From contig JBGTLA010000047.1 of assembly GCA_041744375.1 (NCBI GenBank), positions 1 through 38,812 of the forward strand: a stretch of 38,812 bases of DNA. Direction: 5' to 3'. The DNA comes from JBGTLA01 sp041744375. GTDB lineage: Bacteria; Actinomycetota; Acidimicrobiia; Spongiisociales; ZC4RG35. This document shows, piece by piece, positions 1 to 10,383 of the stretch. The notes beneath the pieces are model-generated. The model was not told the DNA's origin and made no database searches. It saw only the letters and a list, made by a program, of their open reading frames with translations. The position numbers and the translations under genes are program-made. Within the stretch, counting starts at the first letter, position 1. The number at the start of each line of letters is the position of its first letter.

Positions 1-329
1 CCCACCCGGCGCGCAGCGGCGACCGCCATGGCACCGGGATCCGACACGGCCGGGGTGCCCGCATCGGTGATCAGGGCGACCGTCGCTCCCTGGGCGAGAA
101 TCGTTCCCAATCGGTCGGAACGCCCCCGTTCGTTCCCCACGAAAAAGGACTCGACGGTCGCTTCGACCCCGAGGGCCGACAACAGCTTGCGCGCCCGCCG
201 GGTGTCCTCGGCAAAGACGTGGTCGGCTTCGGCCAGGCTGGCGGCCAGGCGGGGGGAGGCGTCACCCAGGTTCCCAATCGGGGTGGAGCAGAGGACGAGG
301 CGACCGGTCATCGACATCAGGTTCGCCAT
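1..329 (-). CDS. rsmI: 16S rRNA 2'-O-ribose C1402 methyltransferase RsmI, N-terminal part (runs off the window)
   Basis: The leftward reading frame has the classic start of the RsmI/YraL family: a short lead, then LVLCSTPIGNLGD, a region with AEADHVFAEDTRRARKLL, and later ALITDAGTPAVSDPG. These are conserved SAM-binding segments of the tetrapyrrole-methylase fold. The family methylates the ribose of C1402 in 16S rRNA with SAM. Only about 109 residues are present and the C-terminal half lies outside the window. Possible ATG starts are at 329, 317 and 311; the last is nearest to the usual family start. All of them overlap the end of the upstream DUF192 gene, so the two are probably co-transcribed. 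Family assignment is confident; the exact start is not. Confidence 0.9.
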   Translation of the reverse strand, partial: MANLMSMTGRLVLCSTPIGNLGDASPRLAASLAEADHVFAEDTRRARKLLSALGVEATVESFFVGNERGRSDRLGTILAQGATVALITDAGTPAVSDPGAMAVAAARRV

Positions 330-639
330 GGGAATGCCCCCAGGTCAAGACCGAACCTGGAGGGGGCGGCTCGACGTCGAGCGGCAACTCGAGCACCCAC
401 CGGGTAGAAGGAACCCAAATCACCCTTCTCTGTGCCAGGACCCGGGCGGCGAGGACGACACCGTCTGAATCCAGACTCACCGCCCAGATCGGGTGTTGCA
501 GCCAGAACCCGTGAACCGAACGCGTCCTTGCAAGGAGAGCGTGGGCGGGAAGACGCATCTGACCTCGCCACCGGCCAGGCCAGGTGCTCACCAACCGCAC
601 CCCCGCCAGTCGCCACCCCGTGTTGGCCACTACGTCCAC
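262..639 (-). CDS. DUF192 family protein
   Basis: This is a protein of about 125 residues with the DUF192 pattern: an LP...L segment, then HGFWLQHPIWAVSLDSDG, a V...R stretch and WVLELP near the end of the domain. Family members are small beta-rich proteins, secreted or cytoplasmic, of unknown function. No signal peptide is seen. The start is a GTG with no clear ribosome binding site, so a GTG nine bases further in is an alternative. The last residues after the domain overlap the beginning of rsmI by 50 to 68 bases depending on the rsmI start, which suggests translational coupling. Family call is fairly sure; function is unknown. Confidence 0.65.
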   Translation of the reverse strand: MDVVANTGWRLAGVRLVSTWPGRWRGQMRLPAHALLARTRSVHGFWLQHPIWAVSLDSDGVVLAARVLAQRRVIWVPSTRWVLELPLDVEPPPPGSVLTWGHSHGEPDVDDRSPRPLLHPDWEPG

Positions 640-683
640 ACCTGGGAAGGTACCGGAGGTCGTAGCGGTCGGGAAGGGACCTG

Positions 684-2027
684 TCAGCCGTCTGAATCCC
701 GGTCCTCGAGTGGGGGGACGACCGCGGCAACGGCCGGCTCGAAGGCTCCGGTGGTGGTGGTGGCTACGAAATACACGTCCTGGCCGTCGACCCGCACCCA
801 GGCGTGGTCGTTGCCCCGGTAGGCCACGCCTTCGCCGTACTCGGAGGTTTCGTCCACGTCCATGGCCGCCAGCACGTACTGGTCCAAGGCCGATCCCATC
901 TGGGTGGCGTCTCCGACAGAGTCGCCCCGGTAGTGGAGCACGAACACCGCCTCGCTGCCGTCGTAGAGGAGGTGGTAGGTGTCACCGCCCCATCCGCCGG
1001 CCGCCGTCGCCGAGATGTCTTCTCCCAGGACCTGATCGAACATGAGACGAAAGCCGAGCTCGCCCCACGTCGACCGGTAGGCGAGGTCGAAGCCATCGAT
1101 CGTGACGTCCATTGCTTCCACGTCGACAGGTGCCTCAGCCGGGAAGCCCGAGGGGTCGAAAATCTGCTCGGTGGAAACGGGCGGATCCAGGTAGGCAGCG
1201 CCGATGGCCTCATGCCCGCCCTGTCGGTAGAGATGGTCGACGAACGAGAAGCCCGAAAGGTAGGGGAAGATGAGGGCGTCCCGGATGAACCGGGGGGCGG
1301 TATCCAGGAGCGGCGTCTCGACCTCGAACGACTCGGCAAGGTACTGGGCCTGTTCCTCGGGCGGGAGCTGTTGCACGTAGCGAATCTCGGCCAGCACGGC
1401 GTCGCCCTCGAAGAAGGCGCGGTAAGCGGAGGCTTCGTCGTAGCGGTCCGCGTCGATCATCTCCATCCACCGGCTGAAGAAGTCGTAGTGCTGGTCGGCC
1501 AGAGCATGGACGAGCTCATGCAGAACGGTGGAGCGCTGGACGGTGGTGAAGCCATCCTCGGCTGCCGGCACAACCAGTTCGCCCGCTTCGCCGTCGTAAA
1601 AGCCCGCCACCTGCTCTGCGTAGAGGTCGGTGTAGAGCTGAGCGAGGTCGGTGTCGGCGCCGATGAGGCCCAAGAGCCTATAGAGGGTTTCGTCAGCGGG
1701 AAGATCTTCGAGGTCCTCTGCCAGCTGATCCCGGACGCGTTGCGCCAGCTCGGAGTCGGATACCACGACGATGGCGGGCTGGTGGAGGAACTCGAGACCG
1801 CGAATCTCCTCGGTGAGGCGTATCAACTCCCCCAGCTCTGCCCGCATCTCCTCGGGGAGGATCTCGGTGCCGGGAGGCAGGGTGGTGGTGGACGGCGCCA
1901 GCGTCGTCTCGACCGCAGTGGTGACGGTGCTTTCGGGCGCGACCACCGTCGTGGTCACCTCGGTCATCTGGTTGTCACACGCGACCGCGACGAACAGCAG
2001 CAGGACCAAGAGGAGGCGGAAAGGCAT
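684..2027 (-). CDS. Secreted lipoprotein with gluzincin-like zinc metallopeptidase site
   Basis: The 447-residue product begins with a lipoprotein signal peptide: basic start, hydrophobic core, and a lipobox ending at Cys17 (FVAVAC). A Thr/Ser/Pro-rich linker of about 35 residues follows, probably a spacer from the membrane. The mature domain has HELVHALADQH (His170, Glu171, His174) and, about 35 residues later, FFEGDA with Glu207, the HExxH plus distal Glu arrangement of gluzincin peptidases. It is therefore probably an outer-face zinc protease, though the substrate is unknown. It sits upstream of the DUF192 gene in the same direction with a gap of about 44 bases. Signal peptide and metal site are seen directly; protease activity is inferred. 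Confidence 0.75.
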   Translation of the reverse strand: MPFRLLLVLLLFVAVACDNQMTEVTTTVVAPESTVTTAVETTLAPSTTTLPPGTEILPEEMRAELGELIRLTEEIRGLEFLHQPAIVVVSDSELAQRVRDQLAEDLEDLPADETLYRLLGLIGADTDLAQLYTDLYAEQVAGFYDGEAGELVVPAAEDGFTTVQRSTVLHELVHALADQHYDFFSRWMEMIDADRYDEASAYRAFFEGDAVLAEIRYVQQLPPEEQAQYLAESFEVETPLLDTAPRFIRDALIFPYLSGFSFVDHLYRQGGHEAIGAAYLDPPVSTEQIFDPSGFPAEAPVDVEAMDVTIDGFDLAYRSTWGELGFRLMFDQVLGEDISATAAGGWGGDTYHLLYDGSEAVFVLHYRGDSVGDATQMGSALDQYVLAAMDVDETSEYGEGVAYRGNDHAWVRVDGQDVYFVATTTTGAFEPAVAAVVPPLEDRDSDG

Positions 2028-2092
2028 GAGGGGTGAGCCTACCGGCGGCGCACGACTAGTCGTTGACAGCAGGATTCATAGCAACCGCACAG

Positions 2093-2320
2093 TCAAGGTC
2101 TTGGTGGCCGACCCGTCAGGCGGATGATGTCGGCGGCGTCCACGTGGTTGCGGTCCATCCACCCGCGCACCCACCAGAGGTCGTCGTCGTGGGTGCCGGC
2201 ACCCGGCAGGGGCTCTCCCTCGCCCGCCAGCCGGTCGAACTCGCCGGCCTCCATGGCCTCTCGGATCCGGCGCTCGGCGACCGATTCGATTCGTCCCGTC
2301 GTCACACCGTCCATCTCCAA
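2093..2320 (-). CDS. DUF1992 (DnaJ-homologue conserved domain) small protein
   Basis: The 75-residue protein has the DUF1992 signature: RIREAMEAGEFDRLAGEGEPL followed by a short acidic stretch and a W...R segment. This domain is found alone in bacteria and in eukaryotic DNAJC28; its function is unknown. A TTG start is preferred because GGAG lies eight bases upstream of it; an ATG two codons in (2314) is the alternative but has poorer spacing. The gene stands between the metallopeptidase lipoprotein and a tiny membrane peptide on the same strand. Confidence 0.75.
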   Translation of the reverse strand: MEMDGVTTGRIESVAERRIREAMEAGEFDRLAGEGEPLPGAGTHDDDLWWVRGWMDRNHVDAADIIRLTGRPPRP

Positions 2321-2347
2321 CAGGCTAGCTCCGGCGGAAGGAAAGAC

Positions 2348-2449
2348 TCACGGGTCGTCGCGGCGAAGGCGGTCGACGAACACCACGACTGCTAGGACCA
2401 CTGCCGCCAAGACGATGACCGCAGCGACGATGAGCACGAGGAGACTCAT
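2348..2449 (-). CDS. Small single-pass membrane peptide (33 residues)
   Basis: A short leftward frame starts with ATG and encodes MSLLVLIVAAVIVLAAV, more hydrophobic residues, then a basic/acidic tail ending RRDDP. This is one transmembrane helix with a charged cytoplasmic end. It fits neatly between the PAS membrane protein and the DUF1992 gene on the same strand, with 28 bases on either side. No strong ribosome binding site is visible, so it may be translated by coupling or not at all. Function is unknown. Confidence 0.45.
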   Translation of the reverse strand: MSLLVLIVAAVIVLAAVVLAVVVFVDRLRRDDP

Positions 2450-2477
2450 TGCCATCTACGAAGCCTGGTTTGGAACC

Positions 2478-3344
2478 TCACCGCTCCCCGCCGGCTTCCA
2501 ACTCGTTGCCGTATACGAACACCACTGAGCCCGCATCGGGCATGCGATGGGGATGAAAGCCGATCCAGAACGGTCTCTCCGGTTCGCCAATGCGATGGAA
2601 GGCCTGGGGGACCGAACGGGAGAACCCCGAGTCCATCACCATGCCGGCAAGGGTCTTGATTCCTTCACCAGGGTGGGAGCGTACCGGAAGGAGCCTCGCC
2701 ATCCCCTCATGAGAGTCGAATCCGATCGCCCGGGCAGCATCGTTGGCATACAGGACCGTGTCACGGTCGGAGTCGAACACGACCAACCCGATGGGTGCAT
2801 CCTCCACGAGGACGCCGACTATTCCGTCCAGACGGCGGATCTCCACTTCATGGCTCTCGAGCACTACCCGGCCGGCCAGGAGAACGGCAAAGAGCGCCAG
2901 GAACAGTCCGAACCGAGCGGCCGAGGCGGCAGTGAAATCGGTCAAGACGACGACACCCATATACGCCACCCCCATGAGGACTCCCAGGCCGACGAACCGT
3001 CGGCGACCGAAGATGAGAGCCTGCCAGCTCAGGAGAAGGATCATCCAGAAGAAGAACGGCGACTCGGTGCCGCCGTCGGCCACCACCACGGCGGCCACAA
3101 GGACGACCGAGAGAACGGTTCGAATCAGCTGCTGGGTGGCGGACAGACCGCGACGGTCCATCCATCCCAGCCCCAGCCGCACGGACGCCAACGCCAGGAC
3201 GAGCGAAGCAACCAGCACCGGGTGTTCGACAGAACCGCTCAACAAGAGGGCCGCCCCGTGGACCACGAAAATGGCGGTCATCGGATCGAAACGCTCGATC
3301 CGGCGGATGGTTCTCGACTTCGCCGACCTCATCGGGGGAGTCAT
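2478..3344 (-). CDS. Membrane protein with C-terminal PAS-like sensor domain
   Basis: The 288-residue protein has roughly five to six hydrophobic helices in residues 20 to 165, then a short helical linker (ESHEVEIRRLDGIV) and a PAS-like domain of about 100 residues (EDAPIGLVVFDSDRDTVLYANDAA). No histidine kinase, GGDEF or other output domain follows, so it is a truncated-looking sensor or a partner of a protein encoded elsewhere. The closing residues end before the small membrane peptide gene. The membrane-plus-PAS layout resembles the input half of actinobacterial sensor kinases. Ligand and partner cannot be inferred. Confidence 0.65.
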   Translation of the reverse strand: MTPPMRSAKSRTIRRIERFDPMTAIFVVHGAALLLSGSVEHPVLVASLVLALASVRLGLGWMDRRGLSATQQLIRTVLSVVLVAAVVVADGGTESPFFFWMILLLSWQALIFGRRRFVGLGVLMGVAYMGVVVLTDFTAASAARFGLFLALFAVLLAGRVVLESHEVEIRRLDGIVGVLVEDAPIGLVVFDSDRDTVLYANDAARAIGFDSHEGMARLLPVRSHPGEGIKTLAGMVMDSGFSRSVPQAFHRIGEPERPFWIGFHPHRMPDAGSVVFVYGNELEAGGER

Positions 3345-3677
3345 AGCTAGCTAACCGATCTGTTCTCCACGCCGTCGTCTCAATTTTCCCCGGATGGATC
3401 GTAGACACGGGGACATCTCACCAGCGGCTCATCCCATCGCCCCAAGTCAATGCCCGCGCCGCCGTCCCCGTCTGTTTCTGGTGCTCGGGCGTCACGCCGG
3501 CACTGGGAAGGCGGCCGATCCATGTTTTTCGCCGGTGGCCTGGAGGAGGCGGCGAATTCATACCGCCGAGAGACGGTCGGCAGCGATGAGCAGGACGGTT
3601 GATCACGCTCCGAGTCGGCGGGCGCACCAGGCCGAGGCCATGAGCGACCTTCGGACTGGGCTCAGAAGGCGGGCGGT
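3345..3677. other. Intergenic region without a convincing gene
   Basis: About 330 bases lie between the start of the PAS membrane protein and the end of the phosphoribosyltransferase-hydrolase gene. Short frames exist on both strands but none has a recognisable domain or ribosome binding site. It probably holds the promoter of the leftward PAS gene. Confidence 0.4.
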
Positions 3678-5006
3678 TCAGAGGAGGTGACGATCGAACC
3701 AGGTCGTTGCCAGCTCGGCGACCGTCTCGAGGGTACCCGGCTCCTCAAAGAGATGTCCGGCGCCCGCGACCACGACGATCTCGTGTGGGCATCGCAGTCT
3801 CGCCGCCGCTTGCCGGTTGAGCCCCAACACGTCCGTGTCGCGTCCACCGACCACGAGAAGGGTCGGCGAGGTGACTTCCAGGAGGCTGGCTCCAGCTAGG
3901 TCGGGGCGCCCTCCCCGAGAAACGATGGCACCGATGTCCTCGCCGAGATCCGCAGCCGCACGCAGGGCGGCCGCTGCGCCCGTACTCGCCCCGAAATAGC
4001 CGATGCGATAACCGGAGACGTCCGGTCGTCGCTGGAGCCAGCGGGTGGTGGCCGCCAGTCGGCCTCCGAGCAGATCGATGTCGAACACGTGGCGGCGTTG
4101 ACGCGCCTCCTCGTAGGTGAGCAGATCGAACTGGAGGGTTCCGTGCCCGGCTTCGTTCAGATATGCGGACACGACACGATTGCGGGGGCTGTCCATGCTG
4201 CTTCCCGAGCCGTGGGCAAATACAACCAGCGACTGCGTCTGCGCCGGCACGGTGAGACGGCCCGACAGAGCAACACCATCGCCTACAGGGATGCGAACGT
4301 CCAAGGGGCTTGGATCAGTGGTGTCGGCTGACTCTGAACGCGCACGCTCTAGGATCTTGCTCACTTCGGCGTCGCCGGTGGGTGAGAAGTCCCGGTAATG
4401 CGCGCCGATGGAGCCAAGGGCGACAGGGACGTCCACGCACACGACGGCGTCGGCCACCGACCGCAGCATTCGCACAGCCGAAGTCGATGCCACCGGAGCG
4501 GCCACGACCACACGAGCCGCTCCGTGGGCCCGGGCCACGGCACACGCTGCCGCCGCCGTCGAGCCCGTAGCTATGCCGTCGTCGACGATGAGAGCGGTCT
4601 TGTCGGTGAGCTCCGCCCTGGGTCGCCTTCCCCGGTAGACACGAACCCGCCGCTCCAGCTCCTGGCGCTCTCTCTGTTCGACGTGTTGTACTTCCTCGGC
4701 ACTCATGTGGAGACGGTCGACGATCTCGCTGTTGAGTACGCGTACGCCGTCTTCGCCGATCGCCCCCATGGCCAGCTCGGGCTGCCATGGAACACCGAGC
4801 TTGCGGACGATGATGACATCGAGCGGCGCGGCGAGCGCTTCGGCGACCTCTTCCGCCACGGGAACCCCTCCCCTCGGGAGCCCCACGACAACCATATCTT
4901 CGTCCCGCAAGTATTCGAGAAGGGGGGCGAGACGCCTACCGCCATCACGTCGGTCGACGAACCCGGACCGATGCTGAGGAGGCAGCGGAGAAAGCCTGCG
5001 AGCCAT
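3678..5006 (-). CDS. Phosphoribosyltransferase / alpha-beta hydrolase fusion protein
   Basis: The 442-residue product joins two enzymes. Residues 1 to about 220 form a type I phosphoribosyltransferase with the PRPP motif VDDGIATGST (about 141-150) and VVVGLPRGGVPVA near the start. From about residue 230 a dienelactone-hydrolase-like alpha/beta hydrolase follows, with AHGSGSS (oxyanion region), nucleophile elbow GASTG, acid GGRDTD and final GAGHLFEEPG histidine. The same fusion occurs in mycobacteria (Rv0571c, as I recall a DosR-regulon protein). The ATG at 5006 is chosen because AGGTG precedes it; an upstream start at 5060 would add an unusual Arg/Cys-rich lead. Base and ester substrates are unknown. 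It is divergent from the acyl-CoA ligase operon. Confidence 0.85.
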   Translation of the reverse strand: MARRLSPLPPQHRSGFVDRRDGGRRLAPLLEYLRDEDMVVVGLPRGGVPVAEEVAEALAAPLDVIIVRKLGVPWQPELAMGAIGEDGVRVLNSEIVDRLHMSAEEVQHVEQRERQELERRVRVYRGRRPRAELTDKTALIVDDGIATGSTAAAACAVARAHGAARVVVAAPVASTSAVRMLRSVADAVVCVDVPVALGSIGAHYRDFSPTGDAEVSKILERARSESADTTDPSPLDVRIPVGDGVALSGRLTVPAQTQSLVVFAHGSGSSMDSPRNRVVSAYLNEAGHGTLQFDLLTYEEARQRRHVFDIDLLGGRLAATTRWLQRRPDVSGYRIGYFGASTGAAAALRAAADLGEDIGAIVSRGGRPDLAGASLLEVTSPTLLVVGGRDTDVLGLNRQAAARLRCPHEIVVVAGAGHLFEEPGTLETVAELATTWFDRHLL

Positions 5007-5222
5007 GGGGCACCTACTCGACCGCCCGAGGCAGAGAGGGGCGTGAGACCTTCGTCGCATCGGGGGAAAGGATGATGCTCATGTCGAATACTTCCTGTGG
5101 TCCAGGGCAAGGACATCATCAGTTTCGCCCGATGTTCTTTCCCAGGCCAGGGTCGAAGTGCCCTCCTCAAGCCGGACCACGGTTCATTGCCACTACCTCA
5201 TGGGCCTTCTTCTTCGCCTCCC

Positions 5223-5236
5223 AGGACTTTCGACTC
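5223..5236. promoter_or_regulatory. Possible imperfect DosR-box-like site
   Basis: The 14 bases AGGACTTTCGACTC match the core of the mycobacterial DosR box (GGGACTWWAGTCCC) at 10 of 14 positions, mostly in the left half. The site lies in the divergent region between the phosphoribosyltransferase-hydrolase gene and the ligase operon. The idea comes from the recalled DosR control of a similar fusion in mycobacteria. The match could be chance. Confidence 0.2.
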
Positions 5237-5271
5237 TGGCTGCGTGGATACTCGTGCTCGATGATCATGAG

Positions 5272-7079
<1,808 letters not shown>

Positions 7080-7083
<4 letters not shown>

Positions 7084-8054
7084 ACACCGACCGGGAGCAT
7101 CTCATCGACCTCTTGCGGGCGATGGTGCGCATCCGCCGCTTCGAGGAACGGTGTGCCGAGCTGTACCAGGCCGAGAAGATTCGCGGGTTTCTCCACCTCT
7201 ACATCGGGGAAGAGGCCGTGGCGGTCGGCGTGATGTCAGCGCTCAGACCCGACGACGCGGTCGTCGCCACCTACCGTGAGCACGGTCACGCCCTAGCCAA
7301 GGGGGTCGAGGCCGGCCCGATCATGGCCGAGATGTACGGCAAACTGGAGGGGACCAGTCGGGGGCGAGGCGGGTCGATGCACCTGTTCGATGCCGAGCAT
7401 CGCTTCTACGGAGGCAACGCCATAGTGGCCGGAGGGCTCCCCCTCGCCGTTGGGCTCGCCCTCGCCGATCACATGATGGATCGCGACCGGGTTTCGGTTG
7501 TGTTCTTCGGTGAAGGAGCGATGGCCGAAGGCGAGTTTCACGAGGCTCTCAACCTCGCCTCGCTGTGGAACCTGCCGGTACTCTTCTGCTGCGAGAACAA
7601 CCTCTACGCCATGGGAACCGCGCTGGAACGGTCCCAGGCCCAGACCCAGCTCGCCCTCAGGGCCTCGGCCTACGGCGTCTCCGCTTGGGCGGTGGACGGC
7701 ATGGACGTCATGGCGGTCGAGGAGGCGGCGGTGCGAGCCGTGGAAGGGGTCCGGGCGGGCGGAGGCCCTCACTTCCTCGAGTTCCAGACATATCGCTTCC
7801 GCCCACATTCGATGTTCGACCCAGAGCTCTATCGCGACAAGGCGGAAGTGGCCGCCTGGAAGGAACGAGACCCCATCCCGGCCCTCGAACAGCACCTCCG
7901 CGCGTTGGACCTCATCACCGATGCCGACATGGCCGAGATGGAGGCTGCGGTGGCGGCGGAAGTCGATGCCGCGGTGGCGTTCGCCGAAGCGGGAACGTGG
8001 GAGTCGGTCGACGATCTCACCCGCTTCGTGCACAGCGAGGAGGTATCCGTATGA
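7080..8054 (+). CDS. 2-oxoacid dehydrogenase E1 component, alpha subunit (pyruvate/acetoin type)
   Basis: The 324-residue subunit binds thiamine diphosphate and, with E1beta, decarboxylates a 2-oxoacid. Visible features are the RRFEERC...GFLHLYIGEEAVAVG start, YREHGHALAKG, the GRGGSMHLFD segment, the ThDP motif from GEGAMAEGEFHEA to ENN, and the histidine-containing loop RPHSMFDPELYR. The length and the HLYIGEEA start are typical of pyruvate or acetoin dehydrogenase E1alpha rather than branched-chain types. The ATG overlaps the ligase stop, and the gene's own stop overlaps the E1beta ATG, each by four bases. Substrate assignment as pyruvate is likely but not proven. Confidence 0.88.
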
Positions 8055-9046
8055 CCACCACGACCGATGTTCGCACCCTCACCTACCGAGAAGCGGTGCG
8101 AGAGGCAATCCGCCATGCGATGCAGACCGACGAGCGGGTCTTCCTCATGGGCGAAGACATCGGCATGTACGGCGGTTGCTACGCCGTGTCGAAGGGCCTT
8201 CTCGACGAGTTCGGACCCGAACGCATACGCGATACCCCCCTCTCGGAGGCGGGGTTCGTTGGAGCGGGGATTGGAGCCGCCCTCGGAGGAATGCGACCAA
8301 TCGTCGAGCTCATGACGATCAACTTCTCGCTACTGGCGTTGGATCAGATCGTGAACACGGCCGCTCTCTACCTGCACATGTCAGGCGGCCAGTTCAACGT
8401 TCCCGTCGTAATTCGCATGCCCACCGGCGCCGGGCGTCAGGTGGCAGCTCAGCATTCACACTCGTTCGAGTCGTGGTACGCCAATGTTCCCGGCCTGAAG
8501 GTGGCATCCCCGGCCACCATCGAGGACGCACGCTGGATGCTGTGGACCGCCCTCGAAGACCCGGACCCGGTCGTCATATTCGAACACGTCGGCCTCTACG
8601 CCATGTCCGGAGAGTTGGGCAACGATGCCGGACCGACCCCACTCGACGGCGCGGCGGTACGGCGCTCCGGATCCGACGTCACGATCGTCACCTACGGCGG
8701 CAACGTTCCCAAGGCACTGTCGGCAGCCGACAGTCTCGCCGACGACGGCATCTCGGCGGAGGTCCTCGACCTACGCATGCTGCGACCGCTCGACACCGGA
8801 TCGATCCTCTACAGCGTGTCGCGCACCCACCGCCTGGTCGTGGTCGACGAAGCCTGGAAATCAGTGAGCGTGGCCGCCGAGGTGATCGCGTCTGTCGCCG
8901 AACACGCCTTGTGGGAGCTCGACGCGCCCCCGGCGCGAGTGTGCACCGTGGAGGCACCCATCCCCTATGCCCAGCACATGGAAGAGGCGGCGCTCCCCCA
9001 GCCCGCCGGAATCGTCCGGGCCGTCAAGTCGGTGCTGGGTCGATGA
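8051..9046 (+). CDS. 2-oxoacid dehydrogenase E1 component, beta subunit
   Basis: This 331-residue transketolase-like subunit pairs with the E1alpha encoded just upstream. It has the family landmarks TYREAVREAI, VFLMGEDIGMYGG, DTPLSEAGFVGAGIGAA, RPIVELM, the SHSFESWYANVPGLKVASPAT stretch in two parts, and a C-terminal domain with VVDEAWKS and the cleft sequence APIPYA. The start is the ATG that overlaps the E1alpha stop; long upstream frames in the same phase are by-products of the GC-rich code. The gene's end overlaps the E2 start by four bases, consistent with fixed stoichiometry by coupled translation. Confidence 0.9.
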   Translation: MTTTTDVRTLTYREAVREAIRHAMQTDERVFLMGEDIGMYGGCYAVSKGLLDEFGPERIRDTPLSEAGFVGAGIGAALGGMRPIVELMTINFSLLALDQIVNTAALYLHMSGGQFNVPVVIRMPTGAGRQVAAQHSHSFESWYANVPGLKVASPATIEDARWMLWTALEDPDPVVIFEHVGLYAMSGELGNDAGPTPLDGAAVRRSGSDVTIVTYGGNVPKALSAADSLADDGISAEVLDLRMLRPLDTGSILYSVSRTHRLVVVDEAWKSVSVAAEVIASVAEHALWELDAPPARVCTVEAPIPYAQHMEEAALPQPAGIVRAVKSVLGR

Positions 9047-10383
9047 TCGAGTTTCGATTTCCATCACTGGGCGCCGACATGGACAGCGGCCGACTGGTCG
9101 GCTGGCTGATCGCTCCGGGCGACGTCGTCCACCGTGGCGACATCGTCGCCGAGGTCGAAACCGACAAGGGTCTGGTTGAGATCGAGACCTGGGCTGATGG
9201 CCGGGTGACGCAACTATTGGTCGAGCCGAGCGATGATCAGATACCCGTCGGCACGCCCTTGGCCATCTTCGAGGCCCTCGAAGACGACACAGCCGAGGCG
9301 GCTCCGCCCGTCCCCACACCCGACGGCGGCACATCACCTCAGCCGTCGTTGCCGCCACCGTCCCGGATGCACGTGCCTCCGCCGCCTCCGCCGGCCCCGA
9401 TGACACCACCCGTCCGGCACCTGGCCCACCAGCTGGGAGTCGATCCCTCCTCGATCACGCCCCGAAGCGACGGAACCATCACCCGCGAGGACGTGGCTCG
9501 CCAAGCGGAGCGACTCGGCAGCGGGAGCAAGGTGTCCCCCCTTGCCCGACGGACGGCCACCGACCTCGGGGTCGACCTCGCCCAAGTCGAGAGTAGCCGT
9601 CCCGACGGGCTCATCACCGCCGACGACGTCAGGGCCGCGGCCGGAACCACCCCCACCCAGCCCGATCCGACCACCTCGACCCAGGCGGAGGCGGACTCCG
9701 ATGCTGGGGCGGACAACCGCATGGCGGCCATGCGGCATGCGATCTCCCGTTCCATGAGCCGCTCCAAGCGGGAGATCCCCCACTACTACCTGAGCACCCG
9801 AATCGATCTCGACGCCGCCCTACGCTGGCTGGACAGAGAAAACGAACAGCGACCGCTCGCCCAGAGGCTGCTGCCGGCCGCACTCTTGTTGCGCGCTACC
9901 GCCCTGGCGCTGCGGGAGGTCCCCGAGCTCAACGGCCACTGGATCGACGACGAATTCCGGCCGGGCGAGGCAGTGCACCTCGGGGTGGCGATCTCCCTAC
10001 GAGAGGGGGGCCTCGTCGCCCCTGGCATCCTCGACGCCGAGAAACTGGGCCTCGACGAGACCATGGTCGCCCTCCGAGACCTGGTGACCCGGGCCCGCAC
10101 CTGGCGAATCCGCAGTTCGGAGATGTCCGCCCCCACCATGACGGTCACCAACCTGGGCGACCGCGGGGTCGAAACCGTCTTCCCCGTGATCATTCCGCCC
10201 CAGGTCGCCATGGTCGGGTTCGGGAAGATCGTTGAAGAGCCCGTGGCCGTCGAGGGCATGCTCGGCATACGCCCCGTCGTCCAGGCCACACTGGCCGGCG
10301 ACCACCGTGTCACCGACGGACACCGGGGTGGGACTCTGCTGTCTTCCATCGATCGACTATTGCAGGAGCCACAGAAGCTATGA
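9043..10383 (+). CDS. 2-oxoacid dehydrogenase E2 (dihydrolipoyl acyltransferase) with two subunit-binding domains
   Basis: The 446-residue E2 has one N-terminal lipoyl domain (1-80) with the lipoyl lysine in VETDKGLVEIE (Lys42), a Pro-rich linker, then two peripheral subunit-binding domains in tandem. The first (about 122-154) contains VRHLAHQLGVDPSSI and TITREDV; the second (about 164-200) contains SPLARRTATDLGVDL and LITADDV. A second flexible linker leads to the catalytic domain (about 225-446), which ends in the active-site motif GDHRVTDG. Most bacterial E2 chains carry a single binding domain. No E3 gene lies in the window, so the flavoprotein must come from elsewhere. It overlaps E1beta and the acyl carrier protein gene by four bases each. 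Confidence 0.92.
   Translation: MIEFRFPSLGADMDSGRLVGWLIAPGDVVHRGDIVAEVETDKGLVEIETWADGRVTQLLVEPSDDQIPVGTPLAIFEALEDDTAEAAPPVPTPDGGTSPQPSLPPPSRMHVPPPPPPAPMTPPVRHLAHQLGVDPSSITPRSDGTITREDVARQAERLGSGSKVSPLARRTATDLGVDLAQVESSRPDGLITADDVRAAAGTTPTQPDPTTSTQAEADSDAGADNRMAAMRHAISRSMSRSKREIPHYYLSTRIDLDAALRWLDRENEQRPLAQRLLPAALLLRATALALREVPELNGHWIDDEFRPGEAVHLGVAISLREGGLVAPGILDAEKLGLDETMVALRDLVTRARTWRIRSSEMSAPTMTVTNLGDRGVETVFPVIIPPQVAMVGFGKIVEEPVAVEGMLGIRPVVQATLAGDHRVTDGHRGGTLLSSIDRLLQEPQKL

Noticed and set aside
804..2036. A 410-codon rightward frame
   Set aside because: It is antisense to the lipoprotein peptidase gene, which has a signal peptide and a zinc site. The rightward product has no recognisable domain.
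3470..3545. Possible cobalamin-type riboswitch (CACTGGGAAGGCGG-like sequence)
   Set aside because: Only one short stretch resembles the riboswitch; no B12 box or other conserved stems were found in order, and no cobalamin gene follows.
7498..10383. A 961-codon open frame spanning E1alpha, E1beta and E2
   Set aside because: Only its last 446 codons, from the ATG at 9043, match a protein family. The rest is an out-of-phase reading of E1alpha and E1beta, which have clear family motifs in their own frames.
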